The notes beneath the pieces were generated by a model. The model was not told the origin of the DNA and searched no databases. It saw nothing but the letters and a program-made list of their open reading frames with translations. Positions 49,929 to 64,000 of a stretch of DNA of 64,000 bases are shown here, in pieces. The DNA comes from Tetrapisispora phaffii CBS 4417 (taxonomy: Eukaryota > Ascomycota > Saccharomycetes > Saccharomycetales > Saccharomycetaceae). Numbering within the stretch: the stretch's first letter is position 1; each line of letters begins with the position of its first letter. Made by a program: the position numbers and the translations under genes. Location: contig NC_016523.1 of the NCBI RefSeq assembly GCF_000236905.1, forward strand, positions 310,001-374,000, in the 5' to 3' direction.

Positions 49929-52574
49929 TTATTTGATTCCCTTTCGTTTCTTCACTGATGAAGTTTGCACAGGATTAGGACCTTTTTCTAATTTACTTGT
50001 AAAATCATCAGATAATAACATTTTCTTTCTGGTATTAGGATATGGATCGTGTGTGTAATGTGAATTGTTTCTCTGGTTCGGTTTCTTGTTAATTTTTAGT
50101 TCAACCTGAGATGGGAAAATCATCTCTAAATCATCATTTAATGATGACGAAAGATCAAAATTATCGTAGCTCTTAATGATATTATCCTCCTTTGGTTCTT
50201 CTTGAATAATTAACTTTTCTTTTGCTATAGTTTTTTTTCTCTTTTTATTAGTGGTATTCTCTAATTGAGATAGTAGTAAACTATCTTTCTCTCCTTCTAA
50301 AGTTTTCGTGTCTCTCTTTTGAATGTTATTAGGTTTGCTAGTAGTTGCATTTGGTCTGCTCATGTTAGACTGTGCATTTTTATAATTTTTCAACTGATTG
50401 GTTTCCTTCTCTAAAACTTTAACTTCATTAGCCAACTTCAAAATCCGATTTTCCTTTTCTTCAATTTTATCAAGTAAGTCTAACTTTTCAGACATATATT
50501 CTTGCTTATCAGATTCCAATTCGATTATTTTTTGTTGGAACCTTTTGACACTGCTACTATTCTCTTCAAAATTAGATTTGTTATTCTCTATTGTTTTTTT
50601 TAATGTATAATTCTCTTCTTTTAATTCCAATTCGCCTGCTTTTAAGTGAACTAACTCGATATTAAGTTCACTTACTTGATCGAGCAGTTTTTGATGGTTC
50701 TCAAACTTTTTATTGTTTTCATGGCTGAGCTGTTCTTTGGACTCTTCTAAACGCTTTACCATATTTTTTAACATATCATTTTCTGATGTTAGAGTATTGG
50801 AAATTGTGACTTGTGACGCCAACTTATTTTCATAGTTTGCTGACGAATTCGATTCAAGATTTTTTAATCTTTCAATGCTCTTTTCATACTCTGACACTTT
50901 CTCTAATAATTTTTCAGTTTGATCTTTTAAACACTTTTCATTTTCTTCGAGAGTTGTGGTTGAAAGTTTCAAATTTCCTACTTGATTCAATAATTCCTCG
51001 TATTGTGCTTCTTTTGTACCAATTGAAGTTAATAATTGAGTTTTCTGTATTTTTAGTTCAGTATTTTCTTGTGACACAGTTTCTAACTTCTTTTCGAATT
51101 CCTTATATTCCGACATAAGAGATGAAAATTTTGAAATTTCAGCATTAATTTGATTTCTATCTTCAACTAACTGGATCTTAACTTCATCAATACAATTTTT
51201 CATATTATTGCTGTTTTCTATGACTTTATCATTGCCATTATGAATATTCTGCATAATTGATTTTTCTAAAGTTGAAGAAGAGTCAGAGACCGTATTAGAA
51301 AAACTTGAGTTAATTGAATTAATAATATTATTATTTTCAGTTTTGCAAAACTCTTTTAAGATTACGACATCATCTTGATAATTCTGTTTAATGTTATTTT
51401 CATTTTCTTTTAATTTTATTTCAAACGTTTTCAAGATCTCTTCTTTCGTATTTGAACTTTCATCTTTTAAACAATTAATGAATCTCTCATTAATAAATGT
51501 TTTCAACATAGAATCGAATTCATTAAAATTTTTTTTCATCGATTCATTTATTTCAGTATTTTGTGTTTTTATAGTGTTGAATTCCAAGATTAAATTATTA
51601 TTCCTGATCTTTTCTTCACTAAGCTGACCAGAACAATCATCTAGTTCTTTCTGTAGATATTCAATTTCTTTATTTTTTTTATTTAATTCCGTTTCTGTCA
51701 TCATTTTTGATCTTTTCAAATTTGACACAGTGACACCGATACTTTCATAATTAGTTTTAAGATCGTTGATTTTTGCAACAACTAACTGATTGGTTTTCTT
51801 TAAGTCATGTAATTTATTATCATTATGATTCTTTTGCTCGTCAAACCATTTGATCTTTTGCTCTAGATCGCAAATTTTTTTTTTGTATTCAGCAAATTTT
51901 GAAGCAAGTTTATTAGTCTCTTCATCAGTGGCTTGTATTTTATTTTTCAATTTTTTATTATCTTGTTGTGCATTTTGTAACTCAATTTTTAAAACAGAGC
52001 ATATTTTTTGGGTATTATTGAACGCATCAAGTAAAACATCATTAGATGAGGTCTCTAACGAATGATTGTTATAATTGGTGTCCGTATTTTTAGCCCCAGT
52101 ATTAATGGAGGTAAGTTTTTTATCAACCACAGTTGAGGTATCTTCTGGGTAATTATTCGCAGTATCAGGATAAAACATGTTAGTTGGAGTCAAGTTTCTT
52201 ACCTCAGTTATTTCTAGTTCATCTTCTTCACTTTCATCAAATTTTTTATTACTAATTGATGGAGCGACAGAAATATCTTTATTGTCTTTAATAGCTTTCT
52301 TATCCATAATATTACCTGTAGTATCTTCTGTTGCATTAGTATTATCAGGTGATAAAATTGCACTAGAAAACATTTGCGAGGAATGTTCGCTGTTAGAGCC
52401 ATAAAAGGTTTCGTTTACCGAATTTAAGTTACCTTTGATCTCATCTTTACGTTTAGCTTCGGAAATATCATTTAAATTGGTTGATTGCTCATTTTGATCT
52501 CTTAAAGATAAACGTGAGAATATATTAGTTCGTGGTTTAAAAGCAACGGAATTATCTCTAAAGAAATTAGACAT
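49929..52574 (-). CDS. ZIP1: Synaptonemal complex transverse-filament protein Zip1
   Basis: Zip1 forms the central region of the synaptonemal complex and supports crossover formation in meiosis. The product is 881 residues (875 in S. cerevisiae). The start MSNFFRDNSVAFKPRTNIFSRL is nearly that of S. cerevisiae Zip1. EDELEITEVRNL at about 115-127 resembles its acidic EITEVRE-type element. A long coiled coil runs from about 190 to 745 (for example EYLQKELDDCSGQLSEEKIRN, IGTKEAQYEEL). The C-terminal globular tail is basic (NKKRKKTIAKEK; end SSVKKRKGIK) and includes FDLSSSLNDDLEM, matching the conserved FDLSSSSNDDLEL. Two URS1-like sites lie just upstream, consistent with meiotic control. Confidence 0.96.
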   Translation of the reverse strand: MSNFFRDNSVAFKPRTNIFSRLSLRDQNEQSTNLNDISEAKRKDEIKGNLNSVNETFYGSNSEHSSQMFSSAILSPDNTNATEDTTGNIMDKKAIKDNKDISVAPSISNKKFDESEEDELEITEVRNLTPTNMFYPDTANNYPEDTSTVVDKKLTSINTGAKNTDTNYNNHSLETSSNDVLLDAFNNTQKICSVLKIELQNAQQDNKKLKNKIQATDEETNKLASKFAEYKKKICDLEQKIKWFDEQKNHNDNKLHDLKKTNQLVVAKINDLKTNYESIGVTVSNLKRSKMMTETELNKKNKEIEYLQKELDDCSGQLSEEKIRNNNLILEFNTIKTQNTEINESMKKNFNEFDSMLKTFINERFINCLKDESSNTKEEILKTFEIKLKENENNIKQNYQDDVVILKEFCKTENNNIINSINSSFSNTVSDSSSTLEKSIMQNIHNGNDKVIENSNNMKNCIDEVKIQLVEDRNQINAEISKFSSLMSEYKEFEKKLETVSQENTELKIQKTQLLTSIGTKEAQYEELLNQVGNLKLSTTTLEENEKCLKDQTEKLLEKVSEYEKSIERLKNLESNSSANYENKLASQVTISNTLTSENDMLKNMVKRLEESKEQLSHENNKKFENHQKLLDQVSELNIELVHLKAGELELKEENYTLKKTIENNKSNFEENSSSVKRFQQKIIELESDKQEYMSEKLDLLDKIEEKENRILKLANEVKVLEKETNQLKNYKNAQSNMSRPNATTSKPNNIQKRDTKTLEGEKDSLLLSQLENTTNKKRKKTIAKEKLIIQEEPKEDNIIKSYDNFDLSSSLNDDLEMIFPSQVELKINKKPNQRNNSHYTHDPYPNTRKKMLLSDDFTSKLEKGPNPVQTSSVKKRKGIK

Positions 52575-52616
52575 TTTGAATAGAGTTCCAGAAACAATTA
52601 TATTAATTTTTGTAAT

Positions 52617-52626
52617 TAGCCGCCAA
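52617..52626. promoter_or_regulatory. URS1-like site in the ZIP1 promoter
   Basis: TAGCCGCCAA matches the Ume6 site TAGCCGCCGA at 9 of 10 positions and lies about 45 bases before the ZIP1 ATG. In S. cerevisiae, Ume6 at URS1 represses early meiotic genes in mitosis and activates them with Ime1, and ZIP1 is in that set. The proximity to the ATG is similar to other early meiotic promoters. Confidence 0.65.
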
Positions 52627-52846
52627 TACTCAAATTCTCAAATATAGTTCGATGTATACAGAAACAGTTTAGCAACTCAACTACTTGAATTTTGAACACT
52701 GGCTCAGTTATATAAAATAAATGTAAAGGCATAACCAAAGTTATAATGGTTTCTTTTAAAAGAATATTGCATTTTAAAAGTAATAGTTACAATTAATCAA
52801 GTTGCCGTCGGTTTGTTTTTCGTATCTTCAGCTTTTTTTGTTTTTT

Positions 52847-52854
52847 GCCGCCAA
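52847..52854. promoter_or_regulatory. Second URS1-core site upstream of ZIP1
   Basis: GCCGCCAA, sharing the core of the proximal site, about 275 bases before the ZIP1 start. Weaker than the first. Confidence 0.4.
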
Positions 52855-53677
52855 ACTTTAACATCATGCACAACCCTATATATGTAGACAAATATAAGAA
52901 TATAAATCTAACTATATCTGTAATCGTATACTTCCAATACATTTTATTATCTTAGTACTGAGAAAGTATATTATCAAAAGTTAAGGTACTATTATATTGT
53001 AAGTATATCATAATAAAATAAGTGTTCGACTGCAATGTCTGTATTGGTGCGTGGAGATAAATTTGCTTATTTGATACTAAGAGATTGTTGTTATAGTTAA
53101 ATTCGAAAATTATCAAAATAACGTATTTTTATAACTCTATTGTCAGGTGTATAAAACTCACCAGTGAACAGCTTTGGAATATAATATATATGTCTATATA
53201 TTCAATTCATACTATGACACCATTTATTGTTATCTCTTTTTTAAAGCCTCAAAAAATTTACAATTTCGGTGAAAAGAGAGCAACAGGAAGAAAGAAAAGT
53301 AAGAAAAAAGAAACCCATATCCAAGAAGTTAACTTGTGTTGTTAAGGAGATATAACGAAATATCTTTAAATTCATTCTGTGTTTCAAAAAGCTATAATAT
53401 ATTTATGGGCAGGATATTTTATAGTTAATTAAAAACTGCTAAGTAACTGGCTATCATTATATGCAAAGTGTTTAAACGGATTAATTTACTACCATAACGG
53501 TCGCTATCGAAACTAATAAGACTATACTTTCGTGTCGTTTTGTTTTGTTAATTCAATTTAATATAATTTACTAATGTGTAATTGATACACAATATTTTGC
53601 ATTATATTAGAATAAGTTCAAAAAACTCTGAAATTATAATCCTTATATATTCGTGATATTTCCGAAATATAATCCAA

Positions 53678-54586
53678 ATGATAATTGATAGGTCTAGACT
53701 GATAAGGGGGATATCTGTTTCATCCTTAGATTCCAATAGATCATCCAAATGGAGAATTGGTGATCTTTTATTATTAGTTTTATTGCTGATACTAAATATA
53801 CCTGTATATTATTTTCAGCCTTTTGAAAGACAGTTCTATATTAACGATTTAACCATATCTCATCCCTATGCTGAACATCAAAGAGTGAGTGATTTTATGC
53901 TATTTGTATACAGTTTAATAGTCCCTTTAATCACAATGGCCATAGTCTGGTTCCTATTTTCTGATGCTAAACATAGGTGGCATTTATTATATGTGTCAGT
54001 ATTAGGCTTAGTTCTTTCTGTAACATCCGTTGCGTTATTTACAAACTTTGTTAAAAATTGGTTTGGCAGAGCTCGACCTGATTTCTTAGCAAGATGTATA
54101 CCAACAGAAGGTACTCCAATAAATGTTTTAGTAAATGCAAGAGATGTGTGCACTTCTAAAGACTGGGATAAAATTCTTGAAGGTTTTAGAACAACTCCAT
54201 CAGGTCATTCCAGTGAAAGTTTCGCTGGTTTAGGATTCCTATATTTTTGGTTAAGTGGTCAATTATTGACCGGGAACATACATGCTGCACTTTGGACAAA
54301 GGCCATTGCACTTTTACCATTGCTAGGTGCAACTTTAATTGCACTATCAAGAACTCAAGACTATAGGCACCATTTTATAGACGTCCTTTTAGGTTCTTTC
54401 ATTGGTTTTGTGTTTGCATTTTGTACATACAGAAGATATTTTCCATCCATTTATGATCCATTACCATTCAAACCTCTATTAGATGACTCGAATGTTACTC
54501 TTCAAAATAATGATCACCATTATTTACCAACTAGTAATAATATAAATGAGGAAGTGGATCCAGAATCAAGACCATTTACAGTTTAA
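53678..54586 (+). CDS. DPP1: Diacylglycerol pyrophosphate phosphatase Dpp1 (PAP2 family)
   Basis: Dpp1 is a vacuolar-membrane lipid phosphatase that removes phosphates from diacylglycerol pyrophosphate, phosphatidate and related lipids without Mg2+. The product is 302 residues (289 in S. cerevisiae) with about six membrane segments. The three PAP2 catalytic motifs are present: KNWFGRARP (KX6RP) near 125, TPSGHSSES (PSGH) near 175, and SRTQDYRHHFIDV (SRX5HX3D) near 225. FERQFYINDLTISHPYA and FKPLLDDSNVTL are Dpp1-specific stretches that separate it from Lpp1. The same-strand order DPP1-GCN2 matches YDR284C-YDR283C. Confidence 0.96.
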   Translation: MIIDRSRLIRGISVSSLDSNRSSKWRIGDLLLLVLLLILNIPVYYFQPFERQFYINDLTISHPYAEHQRVSDFMLFVYSLIVPLITMAIVWFLFSDAKHRWHLLYVSVLGLVLSVTSVALFTNFVKNWFGRARPDFLARCIPTEGTPINVLVNARDVCTSKDWDKILEGFRTTPSGHSSESFAGLGFLYFWLSGQLLTGNIHAALWTKAIALLPLLGATLIALSRTQDYRHHFIDVLLGSFIGFVFAFCTYRRYFPSIYDPLPFKPLLDDSNVTLQNNDHHYLPTSNNINEEVDPESRPFTV

Positions 54587-60279
<5,693 letters not shown>

Positions 60280-60703
60280 GAATTTGCTAATAAGTAAATC
60301 AGTAGTAGAAAAGTATATCATTCATTATTCTAATTACATATCTAATATCTCTTTGCCTGTATATAATTCAGCATATGTTACTTAAGTAATTGACTCCAAG
60401 TGTTAGTTGCCACAGTGACTATGTCCTTCTTTACCCGGTATCTTTCTCTTTACAACCTTTAAATCTTCGAAATTTCAAAATGTGATCTTATGGAATATAT
60501 CTATATAAATAAATTATAGAACCAGAATAGCAATATAATACATAGAGATTAAGGCTCAAGTTGTATATATGATGCTTTAAGCCATTTTTTTATATCTCAA
60601 GTTGTGACAGTCCTATATTGATTTGAATTAGATTTACTCTGTTTCCTTAAAATTTGCAACAATAAGAAATTGAATCGACATCAATTGGTAAACCAAGGAA
60701 ATA
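60280..60703. other. Intergenic GCN2-SRB2
   Basis: About 425 AT-rich bases upstream of SRB2. Nothing recognised; no intron signals joining an upstream exon to SRB2. Confidence 0.55.
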
Positions 60704-61369
60704 ATGACCAGAACGGCGGTAATATTTAATGAAAAAGCTACTCCAGATGCTTTGGTTGAGTTTAAAGATGCTCTATCTAATACATTAACCTCGATCTTAG
60801 AGCCATGGTCTTTAGAATTCAAGACCTTTAGAAAAACTACCAAAAATGAGAGATCATCGAACTCATCGAATATTATGTATTCTGTTTCATTTGCTCATCA
60901 TGACAAAGGTACTGTACTTATTCATGATAAATATGCTATCATAACTACAAATAACAGCAATGACATACCGAAAGATCTAATATTGAATACATGTAGTACT
61001 GGGACAACAGAACCTATTGATAATCTGCTTGCTCTTAGACTATCAAATATTTGGTCTCAAAGACAAGGTATTAGAGGCGATGCAGGTGAAACTTTACAGA
61101 CTACAAATCTTATAGTTCGAGTTGTCAATTTATTTTCCTCGACAGGCTTCAAGGGTTTACTGATTGAATTGAATTCATTAGATGATGATGTCTCTGAAGA
61201 GGAGTTTAAAATTAGCGTTGATCATGTACAAACTGTTTTAAAGGATATTAACTGTAAAGATTTTAAACTTTCCACAGATAGATTAAATTTTAATGAGAAC
61301 AATGGAAACAGAAAGTTAAATATATTAAGTGATTTGGCATATCAGTACATACAGGTACTTGAATATTAG
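60704..61369 (+). CDS. SRB2: Mediator head-module subunit Srb2 (Med20)
   Basis: Srb2/Med20 forms a heterodimer with Srb5/Med18 in the Mediator head and links Mediator to RNA polymerase II and TBP. The product is 221 residues (210 in S. cerevisiae). The start TRTAVIFNEKATPDALVEFKDALSN parallels Srb2, as do LRLSNIWSQRQGIRGDAGETL, VRVVNLFSSTGFKGLLIEL and the C-terminal LAYQYIQVLEY. The reading frame is uninterrupted from ATG, whereas S. cerevisiae SRB2 has a short 5' intron. The gene follows GCN2 (a YDR region gene) although its S. cerevisiae locus is YHR041C, part of the interleaved synteny. It converges on RTT103. Confidence 0.94.
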   Translation: MTRTAVIFNEKATPDALVEFKDALSNTLTSILEPWSLEFKTFRKTTKNERSSNSSNIMYSVSFAHHDKGTVLIHDKYAIITTNNSNDIPKDLILNTCSTGTTEPIDNLLALRLSNIWSQRQGIRGDAGETLQTTNLIVRVVNLFSSTGFKGLLIELNSLDDDVSEEEFKISVDHVQTVLKDINCKDFKLSTDRLNFNENNGNRKLNILSDLAYQYIQVLEY

Positions 61370-61486
61370 AGTATTTATGTAACACATATATATGTATGTT
61401 TATATTTTTTGAATTGATATATATCATACGTATGCATTAAGCAGCATTGCAAAATCTCCTATGCTTGTGATCTAAATTTTGTTTAC

Positions 61487-62634
61487 TTAGTTTGCTAGTT
61501 TGCTTAGTAAATCTTGAATACTCGACGTGACAGTATCTTGATTGTCGTTTGATGTATCAGCATTATCATTACCCTCGAAACTACCACTGTTATCCGGTCC
61601 ATTTCCCGTAATATGCTCAGTAGATTCATTTGAGCTTTTTGGTTTTTTCTTTGTGTATCTATTTCTGAATCATCCGTTGCAGATAACTCACTTGTTCTCT
61701 TTTGCATAGTAGATTCGTTGGACGTAATCTTGTCTCCACCATTGCCTTTCCCATCGGTGCTGATGTCGCTATCACTGTCACTTTCATCTTTATTATCTTC
61801 ATAGGTTGGTAATACGTCATCGTTGTCATTGTTATAATTTTGATCGTTAGAAATTGTGTTAGAGTGCAAAATCATATCAATTTCACCCAATAAATTTTGT
61901 TCATCCTCGATTAATTTATCGTTTTCCTCCAACAACTTATTTAAAATATCTCTTTTCAGCGTTCTAATAGTTATGTTGCTCTCGATTAAAAGTTTAGTGG
62001 AGTCACCTATAGCATTTAAGTTATCACGGGAATTCGTCTTCATAATATCTTTGAATCTCAAATATGATGCATTAACACTTTGAGTAGTTTTCACTAATTC
62101 TGTTTCCTTAGATGCCAATTCTCTTAAATTTGCAGAGAGAGTCTGCTCAAACTTGTTCTTAGACGATTCACTTGTACTGTCAATGGAGGAAGTTTGTTTC
62201 CCAGTTTTATTTGGGACCTCTTCAGACTCTTGGAAAATTGAAGAATCAATATCTTGAAGAACCACATTGCTAAAAATTTTTCTATCTTTCCAAATTGTTA
62301 AGACTCTCTTGACTTTTTTCTTTAAATCGCTTGGTAATGTAAAATATATCTTGTTAATGACATTTATAACAGAACTACCAAATTTGTCATTACCATAAAA
62401 ATTAACAATTTTCTTACGTTTTGATTCTTGAACCACATGATTTATTAAATAAACACTCATCAACTTTCTTCTTGTATTATTATTTTTATTTAACATATAA
62501 TCTTGCCAAACTGTCATAATATCATCTGTGTATTTATATTGTGATAGTAACCATTTCGAACCATTTGCAATTGACTCTTGAGAATCTTCCAGCGTATTCA
62601 ATCTATTGACAAACTGTTCTGATGAGAATTGCAT
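61487..62634 (-). CDS. RTT103: CTD-interacting transcription termination factor Rtt103, with frame break near 61645
   Basis: Rtt103 binds Ser2-phosphorylated RNA polymerase II CTD and recruits the Rat1-Rai1 exonuclease for termination. The CID fills about residues 1-135 (FVNRLNTLEDSQESIANGSK, VYLINHVVQESKRKK), followed by a helical and then an acidic low-complexity region. The plain reading frame ends at 61504 (376 residues) after a basic, hydrophobic tail (VVVSRVMIMLIHQTT) out of character. In the -1 frame from 61642 the sequence instead reads PKSSNESTEHITGN... and ends SSIQDLLSKLAN with a stop at 61487-61489. The switch point is an A AAA AAC heptamer (61648-61642, minus strand) in the correct phase. 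The joined product would be 382 residues (409 in S. cerevisiae). This could be a homopolymer error, a mutation or real frameshifting. Confidence 0.87.
61642..61648 (-). promoter_or_regulatory. A AAA AAC slippery heptamer at the RTT103 frame break
   Basis: On the minus strand the codons read AGA AAA AAC, so the heptamer A-AAA-AAC lies exactly in the X-XXY-YYZ phase used for -1 frameshifting. A slip gives the next codon CCA (Pro) and the hydrophilic C-terminal frame. One extra A in the six-A run would have the same effect, so a sequencing or assembly slip is the simplest alternative. Confidence 0.45.
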
Positions 62635-63609
62635 CCTTTTTTCAATAACTTATTAGAACTTTAACAAATGGAAAAAAAGTGAAAAATTTGTTTCAATCAA
62701 ACCTCTATTAAGATTGCTTCCTAATTGTCTATTAGAAGAAGTGACTAACGTATATTACCTTGTGTATTTAAACATCGAATTATCTTATTATAAAACTATA
62801 CATTCTTATATATTCTATGGTTGTCTATTGTGAAACTTCTTTGTAAATGTCAGGCTTTGTCAAAAAGTAAAAACGATGTACAGGGTAAGCTGGTCCAGGA
62901 CGGTACCATCAAACAGCGTCAAGCAAGAACATAATAAGATATAAGATAGAATCCTTTTAAGCTATGACACAGATAGTTTGCCAACAGTTACATATATGCA
63001 TGTATTGTGTTTGACGTTGTGGTCTTGACCGCTTTCCTTCTATCCAAGACGGATATTCTTACTGTCCAACGATTCTTATATATATCTGCGTATCGGTATC
63101 CAATCGAAGAGTGTATATATTGTACCTCATGTTAATGGGGTACCCCACTTAAACTTTGGATGTAGTTATAGCAGACATCAACATGGCTCTTGTATTCCCA
63201 ATGTGTCTGACCTTTAATATTGTTTGCAGACTCCTTTTATTGAAGTTTAAAACCGTATGCCATGTCTCTATTTCCTGTCGTTTAAGAATCTTTAATATTT
63301 TGGATTTTACAGTCAAACCTCCGTAGAGACCGTCCGACTTGAACCTTTAAATGTTGAAAATTTATCGCAAGTAACATTCTTAAACAATGATTAATCACTT
63401 CCAAGAGCCAAGAACTATTGCAACTTTATTTATATATATAAGTGTGTCTGTCTGTGGATTTACTATTACTTTGAACTATCTATTTAATTAATTGGTCTTG
63501 ACAACTCAATATATTTTTCAATTGAGTTCTCCAACTTTCAATTTGAGAAGTTGACAATACCTTAAAATATTCATCAAAATTATTGAATAATTTTGTTCTA
63601 TTTGAAACA
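62635..63609. other. Divergent spacer RTT103-MSC7, about 1 kb
   Basis: No gene seen. A perfect 12-base palindrome TGGGGTACCCCA lies at 63136-63147. The remainder is mixed AT-rich promoter-like DNA. Confidence 0.55.
63136..63147. promoter_or_regulatory. Palindrome TGGGGTACCCCA upstream of MSC7
   Basis: A perfect 12-base palindrome about 465 bases before the MSC7 ATG. The GGGG/CCCC halves resemble Mig1- or STRE-type cores back to back, but neither consensus is fully met. Confidence 0.35.
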
Positions 63610-64000
63610 ATGAGTTGCTTAGAGTATTTGACTTTAAACAATGCAGTTACTGTTGTAATCGGTTATGTTGTATTTGTGTATGTTTATGATGCCATTTTCA
63701 ATGACATCAGACCAATTGATGCCAATATCGTGAAGGATAAGTTGGAAGTTCCATACGATATTATTAAGAAAAGTTGGAAATCTGAAAAGACTGAACCTCC
63801 TGAAAAACCTGGTCAACGTTTGATTCACAGTTACTGTCCTGCAACTGGTCAATATATTGATTCCTTTGAATCTAAGACTGCTGCTGATATTGATTCTATG
63901 ATTAAAAATGCTGAAACTGCTCAACAAAAATTTAAGAAAACAAGCTTTGCTAAAAGAAAGCTGGTATTAAAAACCTTAGAATCTTTTATTTTGAACAATC
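63610..64000 (+). CDS. MSC7: Aldehyde dehydrogenase-like protein Msc7, N-terminal part (cut by window end)
   Basis: The first 130 codons are present. Msc7 is an ER protein of the aldehyde dehydrogenase superfamily, named for altered meiotic sister-chromatid recombination; its substrate is not known to me. The N-terminus has one hydrophobic segment at about 10-30 (AVTVVIGYVVFVYVYDAIF), then a linker, then the start of the dehydrogenase domain with YCPATGQYIDSFESKTAADID, close to the S. cerevisiae CPATGQYLGSFPSKTEADID. The catalytic Cys and Glu lie beyond the window. It stands beside RTT103 and SRB2, as expected for the YHR039C region. Confidence 0.92.
   Translation, partial: MSCLEYLTLNNAVTVVIGYVVFVYVYDAIFNDIRPIDANIVKDKLEVPYDIIKKSWKSEKTEPPEKPGQRLIHSYCPATGQYIDSFESKTAADIDSMIKNAETAQQKFKKTSFAKRKLVLKTLESFILNN

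Larger units (their letters stand above)
52575..53677. other. Divergent spacer ZIP1-DPP1, about 1.1 kb
   Basis: Carries two URS1-like sites near ZIP1 (listed). The rest is AT-rich with no coding signal. A TTCCGAA core at 53659, part of a centromere CDEIII consensus, lacks a CDEI partner and is only 20 bases from the DPP1 ATG. Confidence 0.6.

Noticed and set aside
53659..53680. TTCCGAA core suggestive of centromere element CDEIII
   Set aside because: No CDEI (RTCACRTG) or strongly AT-rich CDEII at the proper distance, and it abuts the DPP1 start codon.

Overview
This is a 64-kb piece of nuclear chromosome from a budding yeast (Saccharomycetaceae). It is AT-rich, and nearly every gene is intron-less with a clear S. 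cerevisiae counterpart. Gene names were assigned by recognising the translated proteins, not by a search. I count 28 supported protein genes: 25 intact, GPN2 and MSC7 cut by the window ends, and RTT103 carrying a frame break. One further small ORF has no recognised family. I found no rRNA, convincing tRNA, transposon, CRISPR array, virus or toxin gene, and no exotic accessory system.

Layout. 1-0.4 kb: C-terminus of GPN2. 0.8-36.2 kb: UTP25, FAP1, a PRK1/ARK1 kinase, FYV10, IDH1, SGA1, XBP1, COG6, a probable BOP3, YIP3, LAP2, an SLM1/SLM2 gene, ALG11 and MOB1. In S. cerevisiae these orthologues are split between the left arms of chromosomes IX (YIL091-YIL106) and XIV (YNL023-YNL048). 36.6-41.5 kb: RRM3, RCN1 and APE2. 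44-64 kb: an orphan membrane ORF, DOG1/2, MRX10, INM2, a YDR286C glutaredoxin-like gene, ZIP1, DPP1, GCN2, SRB2, RTT103 and MSC7, which mix YHR039-YHR044 with YDR282-YDR289. The interleaving of two sister regions shows the ancestral gene order. Genes that a non-duplicated yeast should also carry here (for example DPH1, SHQ1, LYS12, NCE103) are absent. I infer a post-whole-genome-duplication yeast with its own pattern of paralogue loss, perhaps of the Vanderwaltozyma/Tetrapisispora type; the species is not identified.

The genes are mostly housekeeping: ribosome assembly (UTP25), TCA cycle (IDH1), GID ubiquitin ligase (FYV10), Golgi tethering (COG6, YIP3), N-glycosylation (ALG11), TORC2/calcineurin signalling (SLM1, RCN1), mitotic exit (MOB1), replication (RRM3), amino-acid stress (GCN2), transcription (SRB2, RTT103), and meiosis or sporulation (ZIP1, SGA1). 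Several promoters carry fitting sites: RRPE+PAC before UTP25, URS1-like sites before ZIP1, a CCAAT box before IDH1 and STREs before XBP1.

The observations most worth checking are these. (1) RTT103 changes frame exactly at an in-frame A AAA AAC heptamer, and a plausible C-terminus continues in the -1 frame. (2) APE2 has a large intron whose 3' end contains an in-frame ATG, so one locus could make a long, targeted enzyme and a short cytosolic one. (3) Two G+C-rich intergenic islands (16.4-17.8 kb and 30.0-30.7 kb) contain hairpins and phased repeats that I cannot explain. (4) A small membrane ORF at 44.2 kb looks like the remnant of a larger gene.
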